From positions 187,901,001 through 187,965,000 of the forward strand of contig NC_092333.1 in assembly GCF_046630445.1 (NCBI RefSeq): a stretch of DNA of 64,000 bases. The letters run 5' to 3'. Below, piece by piece: positions 35,674 to 45,831 of the stretch. This DNA comes from Rutidosis leptorrhynchoides (lineage: Eukaryota > Streptophyta > Magnoliopsida > Asterales > Asteraceae). The first letter of the stretch is position 1. Each line of letters begins with the position of its first letter. The notes under the pieces were generated by a model that saw only the letters and a list, made by a program, of their open reading frames with translations, made no database searches and had not been told where the DNA came from. Both the position numbers and the translations under genes were made by a program.

Positions 35674-36785
35674 GACCATTTCTAGTGATCCGTCAGTTTG
35701 CCAAGGTCAGATTATGTGGCAAAACTAACGGAAACTGACGACCGTTAACGGGGCGTCAGTTTCCGTTAGTTTGGGGCGTTAGTTAGGACTATGACGGAAA
35801 AACGTTAGATTTACTGTTCGAATTTCATTGGTCTACGTGGCGTCTGTGTCCCCTCAACGGCTATAGAGCTGTTTACCCGTTCCCATTTTTACACACAACA
35901 TTTCAATTTTTACTCTCAAATTTTACACAATCAAACCCATTTCCACAATTCTCAAATCAAAAGAATGGCCAACCATTGCTACATCAACCTCGACGTTCAT
36001 CACGATGGTGAACTTTCTGACAACCGAAACTATTGGTATGATGGGAAAACTAAATTGTTCAACGATCTAGACGTCACCGGCTGGGATGTAGAATGCGTAG
36101 TAAGTTTTATACGCGATAGGGTTGATTTCGAAGCCGTCGACGTTTGGTATTGTGACAAGGCCACGAATTTCTTCAAGGCATTTTGTTCCAATGCCATGTG
36201 GGAACGGATGGTCGGAATAGCAAAACTGAAGAACAAACGTATCACGTTGTACTGCCGGAACGTATGGAGCCTTCCGGTGGGGAACGGTTGAGATGATGAT
36301 ACGTCTTCGCATGATTTGGGATCTCCCACTCGCTATGGACGTTAATTTTTTTATATTATTTAGGAATTAATAATTAATTTTAAGATTTAATAAGTAATTT
36401 TAGGACTTTAAGTTTTTTAACTTTTAATTTTAGGTTTTTAATTGTAATCGTTTTAGGACTTTTTTTTATAAATTTGTAATCGTGATTAGGACTTTCTTTA
36501 ATAAATTTGTAATCGTGTTTAGGATTTTTAAATATTAGTTTTTTTTAAATCGTGTTCTACTATTTTTTAATAATCGTCAATTTTTTTTATATAAATTGTG
36601 TTACAAATTAAATAAAATTTAAAAAATAATAAACTGATGGACCCTACGGAAAACTGACACAAAAAACTAAGCCTGACTGTTAGAAAATGTCAGAAACTGA
36701 CCCTGCTGACTCACAGCCAGTTTACGCTTTTTGGGCAAAAAGCACAAAACTGCCTCTGACGTCAGCGTGACCACTAGAAATGGCC
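35674..36785 (+). mobile_element. 1.1-kb TIR element (PIF/Harbinger-like target site) carrying an ORF
   Basis: Inverted ends read GACCATTTCTAGTGATC (left) and GGCCATTTCTAGTGGTC (right, reverse complement), flanked by TTA at 35671-35673 and 36786-36788. A 3-base TTA/TAA duplication is typical of PIF/Harbinger. No DDE transposase is present. The interior has (G)GTCAGTTTCCGTTAG-rich subterminal sequence, one small ORF and an AT-rich tail. Confidence 0.78.
35965..36291 (+). CDS. Small PB1-like protein inside a TIR element
   Basis: 108 residues from ATG 35965 (MANHCYIN...). The spacing of YINLDVHHDGEL, YDGKTKLFNDLDV, then VWYCDKATNFFKAF and a late hydrophobic strand resembles the PB1-like domain found at the N-terminus of plant Mutator-type transposases. 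A 5' leader of about 140 bases with an AC-rich stretch precedes it. The TGA at 36289-36291 is probably secondary: the frame stays open to TAA 36342-36344 (DDDTSSHDLGSPTRYGR), giving a natural end 17 codons later. There is no zinc-finger or DDE domain, so it is at most a fragment or adaptor-like product. Expression is unknown. Confidence 0.55.
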   Translation: MANHCYINLDVHHDGELSDNRNYWYDGKTKLFNDLDVTGWDVECVVSFIRDRVDFEAVDVWYCDKATNFFKAFCSNAMWERMVGIAKLKNKRITLYCRNVWSLPVGNG

Positions 36786-37712
36786 TTAGGGGTGTGACGC
36801 CCCGTACAAAATCAATGTGTACGGATCATCAACAACAGGTCCATTACAAGGTTACAAAACTATATGCTGTTTTAAAACAAGTTTGCATTCATGAAAAGAT
36901 AGCGTTTTATAGAAGATAGCATGCTTCTACGAATAGAAAGCTTTAATATAAGTACGTGACACAAAGGTCATTACAAAGCCATTGTTTAAATGTAACATAA
37001 GTTATGAATGCAACATAAAAGTTCCATGATTGACACATCACTAAACAATGCAGCGGAAGTCTAACACAGCAATCTAACAACGAGTCTAATACAGCGGAAG
37101 AGACAAACGTCTAAGCACCTGAGAAAGAACATGCTTTAAAATGTCAACACGAATATTGGTGATCTATAGTTTGATTATAACAATGATGCAATGTAGGCCA
37201 CGAGATTTCATATCCAAAACAGTTATGAAAAGTATATGCTTAACCGTGGGTACTTGGTAACTAACTTAACGTAAATATCACCCCTATAAGTACACTTGGC
37301 GAGTGCGTAAGTTTACGAAGTATTAAACACCGGTTAAATGCTAGCACGACTAGCCCGAGTGGGGATGTCAAACCCTCTGGATCCATATCTAAGATTCGCG
37401 TTCACCGGTTCATAAACCAATGACTAAACTACCGAGCTAAGGGGAAAATTTATGCCGTTATATCACCCACACATATATAAAGTTTAAGTACTCGTGCCTA
37501 GTAAGTAAAACATAAAAAGCGCATGTATTCTCAGTCCCAAAAATAGTAACGTAAAAAGGAAGCTATAACTCACAGTGATAAATGTGGTAAAAACCGATGT
37601 GCAAAGTATGCAAGTAGTAAGTCGGTCCGAATGGTCGTCAACCTAAGTCAAAGGTCACTAAGTAAGTATGTTGTCCCCAAAGGTTTAAAAGTAACTAAAT
37701 TAAGTCTTAGGT

Positions 37713-37748
<36 letters not shown>
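37713..37748. repeat. (ATC)12 microsatellite
   Basis: Twelve ATC units, against five in the partner LTR (46750-46764). Confidence 0.95.
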
Positions 37749-38402
37749 GTACGTAAAAAGTAAAGTAAGTTTTCAATCAAGAATAGAGATCGAAACAAAG
37801 GCTGACTTCGTTCAGCTTCTACGACCTCTATACAAACTGAAATGACGCGCAGTCAGTGGCCAAGGCTCCGTATGTGAGTCCTTTTACCGATATCCAATTT
37901 TCAGATCCTAACACGATGTCGTTTGATCGTGGCGACAGTTCAAGCGCGAGTAGGCCAGAATTTTCAGCACGTTGTTACAAGGGCGTAGTGACTTTCGGGA
38001 GGCTATACATCCTAAACCGTATATCGGATTTAGGCGTGTCTTAAATGAAAAGTCATCTACTAGAACCGAACTATCTGGAAATCAACTTTTCCAGAATCCC
38101 AAGAGTCTGATCAGACCCTAAAAAACAGAAAACAAGTGCTCTGGTGGGTTTCTTGGTGTTTGATGCTCATCACGGTTCTAATCCTTGATGCGTATAAGCC
38201 TCAAGTGTACAACTCTTGATGTTTTAGCATCACTTTAACTAAGGTTTAACCATCAACACACAAAGTCAAGACTAAGAAATAAAATATAACTCATCTAAGA
38301 GTTTGAATAAGATGACGAACCAAAGTTACATCAAATTCTTAGTTTGACACAAGTACAAGTTCTATTAAGCTATCAACTTTGAATCAAACTAAATAAGCAA
38401 GA

Positions 38403-39072
38403 CCTTAAGTTATAGAACTTAGATCTTAGCTAAATATTGAAGAGCTTAGACTAAAAAGTCTAGATCTTATGTTCTTGATGAAACCCTAAGTTATAGACAT
38501 AGACTTTCAACTTTTACAACACCATAAGTTATGAAACTTAGATTTTGTAAAGTAAAGTGAACACAAGCTAATGAGCTTTTGTTTAAACAAAGTAGAAGAC
38601 CATAAGTTACACAACTTAGATCAAACACAAAAATGAAACCCTAAGCTAAAGAGCTTGGATTCCTAACAACACTTATGAGATCTCAAGCTAGTAAGCTTGT
38701 ATCTTTCGTTTAATGAAAACACAAGTCACAAATCTAAAGTACGACAAATTAAAGAAGATCATAAGTTAATAAACATTGATCTTAACTAACTTTTTGTTGA
38801 AATCTCAAGCTAGTAAGCTTGTATTTCTAATTTTTTTGAAGATCCATAAAGTAAAAAAAGTTGGATCTACAAGTTACATGAAGATCATAAACATGAGTTT
38901 TGATCTTTTAACACAATTAAAGAGATCTTAAGTCAATAAACTTAGATCTAACAAGATAATAAAGATTCAAAGCTAAAAAGCTTGAATCCTTCATGTTCTT
39001 GAAGACTTTTCAAAACAAAGTTTGAATCTTACAAGAGTTATGAAAATTCAAGTTACAAAACTTGAATCTTTG
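38403..39072. repeat. Tandem array of about 16 short hairpins (D, left LTR)
   Basis: Imperfect units of 25-50 bases, each a small inverted repeat with different arms: CAAGCT 38684-38689/AGCTTG 38694-38699; AGATCCA 38840-38846/TGGATCT 38862-38868; AAGATCA 38881-38887/TGATCTT 38901-38907; AGATCTTAAGT 38923-38933/ACTTAGATCT 38940-38949; GATTCAAAGCT 38964-38974/AGCTTGAATC 38979-38988; ATTCAAGTT 39046-39054/AACTTGAAT 39059-39067. Confidence 0.85.
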
Positions 39073-39893
39073 ATCATGATGATGATTTCAAGTTTAGAAG
39101 AAAAGAAGTAAGTTTCAAACTTATAATTTGAGAGAGAATTCTAGAGTGAGAAGGTAGAGATAAGTGTGTATTTGAGAAAATGAATGAAGTGTGTATATTT
39201 AACAAGAAAAGAAAAGAGAGAAAAAAAATATAAAGTGGTGATGGGGGAGGTGGTGGCCGACAGTTTTGGGGAGGGGATGTGGGGACCATTTAGTCTCATG
39301 TGGTGGTGGCACGGTGTGGTCCATGGTGGTGGTACAAGGTGATGTTGATATGTTGGGTAGCATGCAACAAAGTGTAAGCATTAGTACATAAGCATGCAAG
39401 TTACTTGTCTCATTATTTTCATGGGCTAATCATTAAGTAATTGGGCTAATTAGTCCACTACTTAATCCACTAAGTTGAGTAGGTTGGGCCATGGAAGTCC
39501 ATTAAGGTAACTAGTGAGCATTAGTAAACACAAAGTGTAATTAAATAACCACCAAGCCAATTAATTATCATAAATAAATAAAAATTATGTCTACGCAGTC
39601 ATAATATTCCAATTACGACAAAAGTTTAACGTGTGCCAAGTACGTAGCTCGTTTTGAACAATAAGTAACACTGACGGTCGTAAATACATTCAAGGATCAT
39701 GTTAAGTGATTAAACATTTAATAACACGTTGTAGATATTAATGAAAGTAATTAACATGATTAATGATTCCAGAATATAATCTAACTTAGTACGCACAAAT
39801 ACGCAGTTTCGTGAAAGTAATAAATATAATTAAAAGTCGAAAAAGTCGAGTCGTTTCATTACCCACCTGTTAAAGAAAATTTCGTCCCGAAAT

Positions 39894-42800
39894 TTAAGCT
39901 GAGGTAGATGGTGGAGTTGGAAAAAGGTGAGGATACTTCTGCATCATTTGATCCTCTCATTCCCAAGTAAACTCAAGTCCTCGTTTAGCATTCCAACAGA
40001 CTCAGACGATTGGAATCTTGTTGTGCTTTAAAGTGTTAACCTTGAGGTCCATGATTTCAACAGGTTCTTCCACGAAGTGGAGTTTATCATCAATCGTAAG
40101 CTCCTTAAGAGCTATGACAAGTTCTGGTTCAGCAAGACATTTCTTCAGATTCGACACGTGGAAAGTGGGATGAACTGAGCTCAATTGAGTCAGAAGATCC
40201 AAATGGTAAGCAACGAGTCCAATACGCTCCAAGATTTCAAAAGGACCAATATATCGCGGATTTAGCTTCCCACGCTTTCCGAAATGGATTACACCTTTCC
40301 AAGGTGTGACTTTCAACATTACGCGGTCACCCACTTGGAATTCGAAATCCTTACGTTTAAGGTCGGCATAGCTCCTTTGACGATCACGGGCCATCTTGAG
40401 CCTTGCATGGATTTGAACGATCTTTTCAGTTGTTTCATGGATGAGTTCTGGTCCGTTGATTTGCTTTTCACCTACTTCGGCCCAACAAATAGGAGAACGG
40501 CATTTGCGGCCGTACAACGCTTCGAAAGGTGGGGCATTAATGCTCGAATGATAACTATTGTTGTAAGAGAATTCAGCTAGCGGCAAATGCTTTTCCCAAG
40601 ATTTTCCGAAATCAATAACACAAGCACGCAACATATCCTCCAAAGTTTGAATTGTGCATTCACTTTATCCATCGGTTTGCGGGTGATATGCGGTACTCAT
40701 GTCTAAACGTGTTCCCAAAGCCTCTTGTAAGCAACACCAAAATCTAGAAGCGAAACAGGCATCTCGGTCTGAAATAATCGATAGGGGCACACCATGATGG
40801 GATACAATTTCCTTTATGTATAGTTGAGCGAGTTTTTCCATCGTATCAGTTTCTTTCTTGGCTAGGAAGTGAGCAGATTTGGTGAGGCGGTCAATAATAA
40901 CCCAGATGGTATCGTATCCGCCCACCGTCTGTGGTGGTTTCGTGATGAAGTCCATCGTTATCCTTTCCCACTTCCATTGCGGGATTTCTGGTTACTGAAG
41001 TAACCCAGATGGCTTTTGATGTTCGGCCTTAACCTTTGAACAAGTCAAACACTTCCCAACATAAGTAGCAACATCCTTCTTAAGATTTGGCCACCAATAC
41101 TATTCCTTGAGATCGTGGTACATCTTACCAGCTCCTGGATGAATCGAATATCTTGACTTGTGGGCTTCGTCTAGAAAAAGGCTTTGCAAATCCCCATATC
41201 TGGGCACCCAAATCCTTCCGGCGAAATATCGGAGTCCAGTCTCTTTGACTTCGAATCGAGAGAAGAGAATGTTCAAGCGTTCTTGAGAAATATTTTCCTC
41301 TTTGAGAGCCACATCTTGGGCTACGCGGATTTGGCTATTGAGATTCGTGTGAATAGTGATGTTCAAGGCACGGACACGAAGAGGTACCATTCTCTCCTTT
41401 CGGCTCAAGGCATCAGCCACAACATTTGCCTTGCCAGGGTGGTAACGAAGTTCACAATCATAGTCGGTCAACGTCCTGAACCATCGACGCTGTCTCATAT
41501 TCAGTTGCTTCTGATCAAAGATGTGTTGGAGGCTTTTGTGGTCGGTGAAAATAGTGCTCTTGGTTCCATAAAGATAGTGTCTCAACAGTTTGAGCACAAA
41601 GACGACAGCTCCAAGCTCGAGATCGTGAGTCGTGTAGTTTCGCTCGTGAACCTTCAGTTGTCGGGAGGTGTAAGCAATAACTTTATTCTGTCGCATTAAT
41701 ACACACCCAAAACCATGTTTCGAGGCATCGCAATACATAACGAAGTTGTCACTGCCCTCGGGAAGGGACAAGATAGGTGCGGTGTTTAACTTCTGCATCA
41801 GGGTTTGGAATGTCGACTCTTGTTCGGCGGCCCAAGCGAATTTCTTCCCTTTGTGGGTCAATGCGGTTAATGGTGGTGCAATCAATGAGAAACCTTCGAT
41901 GAACATACGATAGTAACCGGCGAGGCCTAAAAATTGGCGAATATGAGTAGGAGTAGTGAGAGTTTCCCACTTGCTAATTGCTTCGATTTTAGTGGGATTG
42001 ACTTTGATTCCTTGGTCGCTTACAACATGGCCAAGAAATTGAACTTTCTTTAACCAAAGTTCACACTTGGAGAATTTGTCATAGAGTTGCTCTTGTCTCA
42101 AGAGCTCAAGCACGAGTCAGAGATGTTGTTTGTGTTCTTCTTCGCTTTTGGAATAGATCAAGAAGTCATCTATGAAGACGAAAACGAATTTGTCCAGGTA
42201 TGGCTTGCATACGCGATTCATGAGATCCATAAACACGGCAGGTGCGTTAGTTAAACCGAATGGCATCACAAGAAACTCATAATGACCATAGCGAGTTCAG
42301 AACGCAGTCTTGAGAATATCGCTCTCTTTTACTCTCAACTGGTGATAACCTGATCGCAAATCGATCTTGGAGTAAACACTGGATCCTTGCAGTTGATCGA
42401 ATAGATTGTCAATCCTGGGAAGGGGATACCGGTTCTTGATCGTCAACTTGTTTAATTCACGATATTTGATACACATGCGGAAAGATCCGTCCTTCTTCTT
42501 CACAATCAAAATAGGTGCGCCCCAAGGCGATGAACTCGGTCGAATAAATCCACGGTCTAGAAATTATTGTAGTTGACTCTGCAAATCTTGCAGTTCAGAA
42601 GGTGCAAGTCAATAAGGTGCGCTAGCTACAAGTGCAGCTCCTGGTACTAGATCAATCTGAAACTCCACTGATCTTGGTGGGGGTAATCCCGGCAATTCTT
42701 CTGGAAAGATGTCGGGAAACTCGTTCGCAGTCCGTACATCATCCACGCTTTTCTCCTACATTTCCAACTTTTTCACATGTGCCAAAATAGCAAAACGCCC

Positions 42801-44336
42801 TTTTCTCATGAATTTATGTGCCTTCATGCAGCTAATAAGGTTCAACTTTGGGCTACATCTCTCCCTGTATACAATCAATGGCACACCGTCTTCGCGGGAT
42901 ATACAAATAATCTTCTCTCTACAGACAACTTCTACTCTTACCTTGGACAACTAGTCCATACCGACTATCACATCAAAGCTTCCCAACTTAATGGGTATCA
43001 AATCAATCTCAAAATCCACACCAGTTAAGTTTATAATACCTCCTCGGCCAATTTGGTCAACTTTCTCAAGTTTCCCATTGGCCACCTCGACTAGGATACT
43101 CTCGTTCAAAGGAACTAATGACCAGTCTATCTTAGAACAAAAATGTCTACATACATAACTTCTATCGGCACCGGTATCAAACAAGACAGAAGCTAATAGT
43201 TTATTGATAGTGAATGTACCTGTGACCAAGTCAGGATCTTCACGGGCATCTCTGGCGTTTATGTGGAAGACTCTTCCACGTGCTGGCCCGCCATCCTTCT
43301 TCTTGTTCAGACATTCATTCTTGAAGTGACCCTGCTGGCCGCATTCAAAGCACTTCTTTGGCCCATTCGGATTTTTTCTCACAGCTGAGGTGTTGATCTT
43401 AAAATCTTTGCCGATGTGTCCCGTCCTCTTACACTTTTCACATACCACGTTGCAGTACCCGGTATGAAGCTTATAACATCTCTTGCACTACGAAAGGCTA
43501 CCTTTGTAGTTAGGGTTCGAGCTAGGGTTCGGGTTAGGGTTCCTCCAGTCGTTGTTTCTCTTGAAATTCTCGTGCCTCTTAGCTGGGTTCTGATCAAAAC
43601 CTTTACCCTTGTTTCTGTCCCACTTACATTTCCTATTACTAGCTCTCGATTCTGATTTCACCTTTTCTGGCTCTTGATGGGTAATTTGATTCATCAGGGT
43701 GTGGGCCATGAGCATAGCTTCTAGGACATTTGCTGGTTTCGAATAGGTGAAATTTCCCTGAATGGTCTTGGGAAGTCCCCACAAATACCGTTCCATTCGC
43801 TTAGATTCAGGAGTAACCATCGTGGGGCACATCAAAGCTAACTCCAAGTACCTTCGGTTATAGCCATCGAGGTCAGTTCCTACAACCTTCAGTTCCCAAA
43901 ACTCTGCTTCGATCTTCTGAATTTTGGTTCTGGGGCAGTATTCCTCAATCACAGCCCCCTTAAACTCCTTCCATGGTATAGTATAAGCCTCGTCAATTCC
44001 CTGAGCCTGGGTGAGTGTGTTCCACCATGTCAGCGCGCCATCTGACAGTGTGCAGGATACGAACTTAGTTTTGTTCGCTTCGAAGCAGTTATTTACACGG
44101 AACACAGATTCCAACTTTTCAAACCATCTCGTCAGCCCAACTGGCCCCTCCGTTCCACTGAAATTGTGGGGCTTGCAGCTCTGAAATTCCTTATAAGTGC
44201 ACGCATTCTGAATGTTCTGATTAGCCGGTGGAGCTTGGGGGTTGACATCCGCCATAGCTGCGGCTACTTGAGCAGCTATCATCTCCTCAATCAGTGCTGC
44301 TGTGGGCGTTTCCCTTGGAACTCTTTCATTTTCCAT
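39894..44336 (-). pseudogene. gag-pol of element D, one frame with many nonsense codons
   Basis: ATG 44336 (MENERV...) to TAA 39894 lies in a single frame of about 1,480 codons with no frameshift that I can find. Domains: gag (GTEGPVGLTRWFEKLESVF), a CCHC pair near 43295-43450, protease with DTGA near 43160, RT near 42100-42510 (catalytic FIDD retained, near 42170), RNase H near 41400-41730, integrase zinc region near 41030-41140 and DDE core near 40560-40955, then a chromodomain-like end. Stops lie at 43488, 42951, 42756, 42609, 42564, 42297, 42117, 41100, 40992, 40665-40670, 40002 and 39957. Most replace Arg (CGA), Gln or Trp codons. Confidence 0.92.
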
Positions 44337-44642
44337 TGATTTTCTAAACAAAAATTTCGACTTAAGTCAAAATCCAGCATTCAATAATTCATGATATTAT
44401 AGTATAAGGTAATCAATATGGAAACAACACAATACACGTTAACTAAGCATGGCAAACTAGTTGCAGATAGCACAAAAACCAGCATACAATAATTTAAAGT
44501 AAACGCCGTACAATAATTCAAACAACAGTACTTCCATTCATAATAAGAAAACTTGCATACAGTTTCATAAGGTTCGTACAATACATAAATGAAAAACATG
44601 AAACTACTAACGGAATACATAAAGAAATCTAATACAACAGTC

Positions 44643-45506
44643 CTAGGGTGAGGGTGGATAAATGATGTCCATCAGGTGGGTCATCTGGTCCTCGAGCTCA
44701 GTTACCTGAGCACGGAGGGTACGCACTTCCCTCGTCAGCTCTTCTATAGTTGGAGATGCCGGAGAGGCAGGTGGTGCAGATGGTGCAGATGGTGCAGGTG
44801 GTGCTGATGGTGTAGATGGTGCACCAGAAGTAGATGGCGCATAACGGGCGACATTACGCACGAATGGATCAGCAGGATACGGCACAACCCGCTTACGGGC
44901 GGTGACCCTAACCAACAGTCCACGTGCGTTCACAAACGGCTTATCTCCATTAACCCCTGGAATAACAGTACCATCGAAGCGGTACCGCTTCTTCATCGGT
45001 GTAGAAGGTGGCTGCACAGGCTCCTCCTCGGGGTCCTCCTTGGGATCCTCCTCGTTAGTCTCATCCGATGACGAACTGTCTGAATCATCCGAAGGTGGTG
45101 CAGGTGCGTCATGTACGGGAGAATGTGTCTGGCCGGCGGTCATAAGTCGATATCTGCCAGGTGTAATCGGCACGACACGTCCGTCAGCGGTGCGTCTAGC
45201 CCAGTGTCCATGCTCGTTACGGAAGGGACCGTCTCCATCTCCCCCAAGGATCACAGTACCACCAGAATGGTGCTGTGGCCCCGGGAGTCTAGGGCTGGGT
45301 GGAGCTGGAATCTCCTCGGGATCTTCGTCTTCATCTGAGATGTCCATTAGGTCAAGCACGGGTCCACTATCTCCAGAAGATGAATCGCCAAAGTCGTCAG
45401 AGGGTAGCGGTGATGGGATTTGTGAGTCAGCAACAATAGTAGGCGAAGTAGCAGATGAATCTGAGTCACTCTCCAAATCAATGATAATAGGCGGTATGTC
45501 CGACAT
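44643..45506 (-). CDS. Extra ORF upstream of gag in element D, 287 aa
   Basis: Intact frame from ATG 45506 (MSDIPPIII...), between the 5' LTR and gag, same strand, about 300 bases before gag. Residues 1-80 are acidic and Ser/Asp-rich. Residues 83-113 and 179-209 are two copies of a 31-residue motif with identical spacing (GTVI, GD at +8/+9, PF, N, G, R, TA, RVVP), 18 of 31 positions identical. Between them is a second acidic Ser/Glu stretch. 222-252 is Pro/Ala/Ser-rich, and 254-282 looks like a short coiled coil (LTREVRTLRAQVTELEDQM). I recognise no known domain. That it stays open while gag-pol has about a dozen stops may be chance or bias from its composition. A role in particle assembly or RNA binding would be speculation. 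Confidence 0.7.
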   Translation of the reverse strand: MSDIPPIIIDLESDSDSSATSPTIVADSQIPSPLPSDDFGDSSSGDSGPVLDLMDISDEDEDPEEIPAPPSPRLPGPQHHSGGTVILGGDGDGPFRNEHGHWARRTADGRVVPITPGRYRLMTAGQTHSPVHDAPAPPSDDSDSSSSDETNEEDPKEDPEEEPVQPPSTPMKKRYRFDGTVIPGVNGDKPFVNARGLLVRVTARKRVVPYPADPFVRNVARYAPSTSGAPSTPSAPPAPSAPSAPPASPASPTIEELTREVRTLRAQVTELEDQMTHLMDIIYPPSP

Positions 45507-45816
45507 CTGAACAAGGAAAAATAACTTTTTCCATGTCAATAAGACATATAGCAAGCAGGTAATCAAGCATAATAACTACAGCATCCTAGCAGTACGTAGC
45601 ATGGCAATTGTAACAGTATCATACAATTAAAAGCAGATGGTAGCATGCTGTAGCAAGAATAAGCAATGGCATACAGCAAGTGGCAGTAAAAGTAAGCAGT
45701 AGCATGCAGCAGTTCTGCAAAAACAAGTAAACAAGCAAGTTGTAGATTAGTCCTATTAGTGAATCCTACTCGACTCGGTCAAGACACACTAATGCAACCT
45801 AATTCCCTACAACCAA

Positions 45817-45830
45817 TGCTCTAATACCGA
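45817..45830 (-). other. Decayed primer-binding site of element D
   Basis: The minus strand reads TCGGTATTAGAGCA, two changes from TGGTATCAGAGCA, directly inside the 5' LTR. Confidence 0.75.
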
Positions 45831-45831
45831 A

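Larger units (their letters stand above)
36793..39858 (-). repeat. Left (3') LTR of element D
   Basis: From TGTGACGCCCCGTAC to GTCGAGTCGTTTCA. It aligns end to end with 45832-48881. It carries (ATC)12, the hairpin array and a GGTGGTGG-rich block near 39235-39340. Confidence 0.93.

Noticed and set aside
44902..45510. 202-residue frame on the opposite strand of D's extra ORF
   Set aside because: Shadow of the compositionally biased ORF; the minus-strand frame has the start, orientation and duplicated motif.
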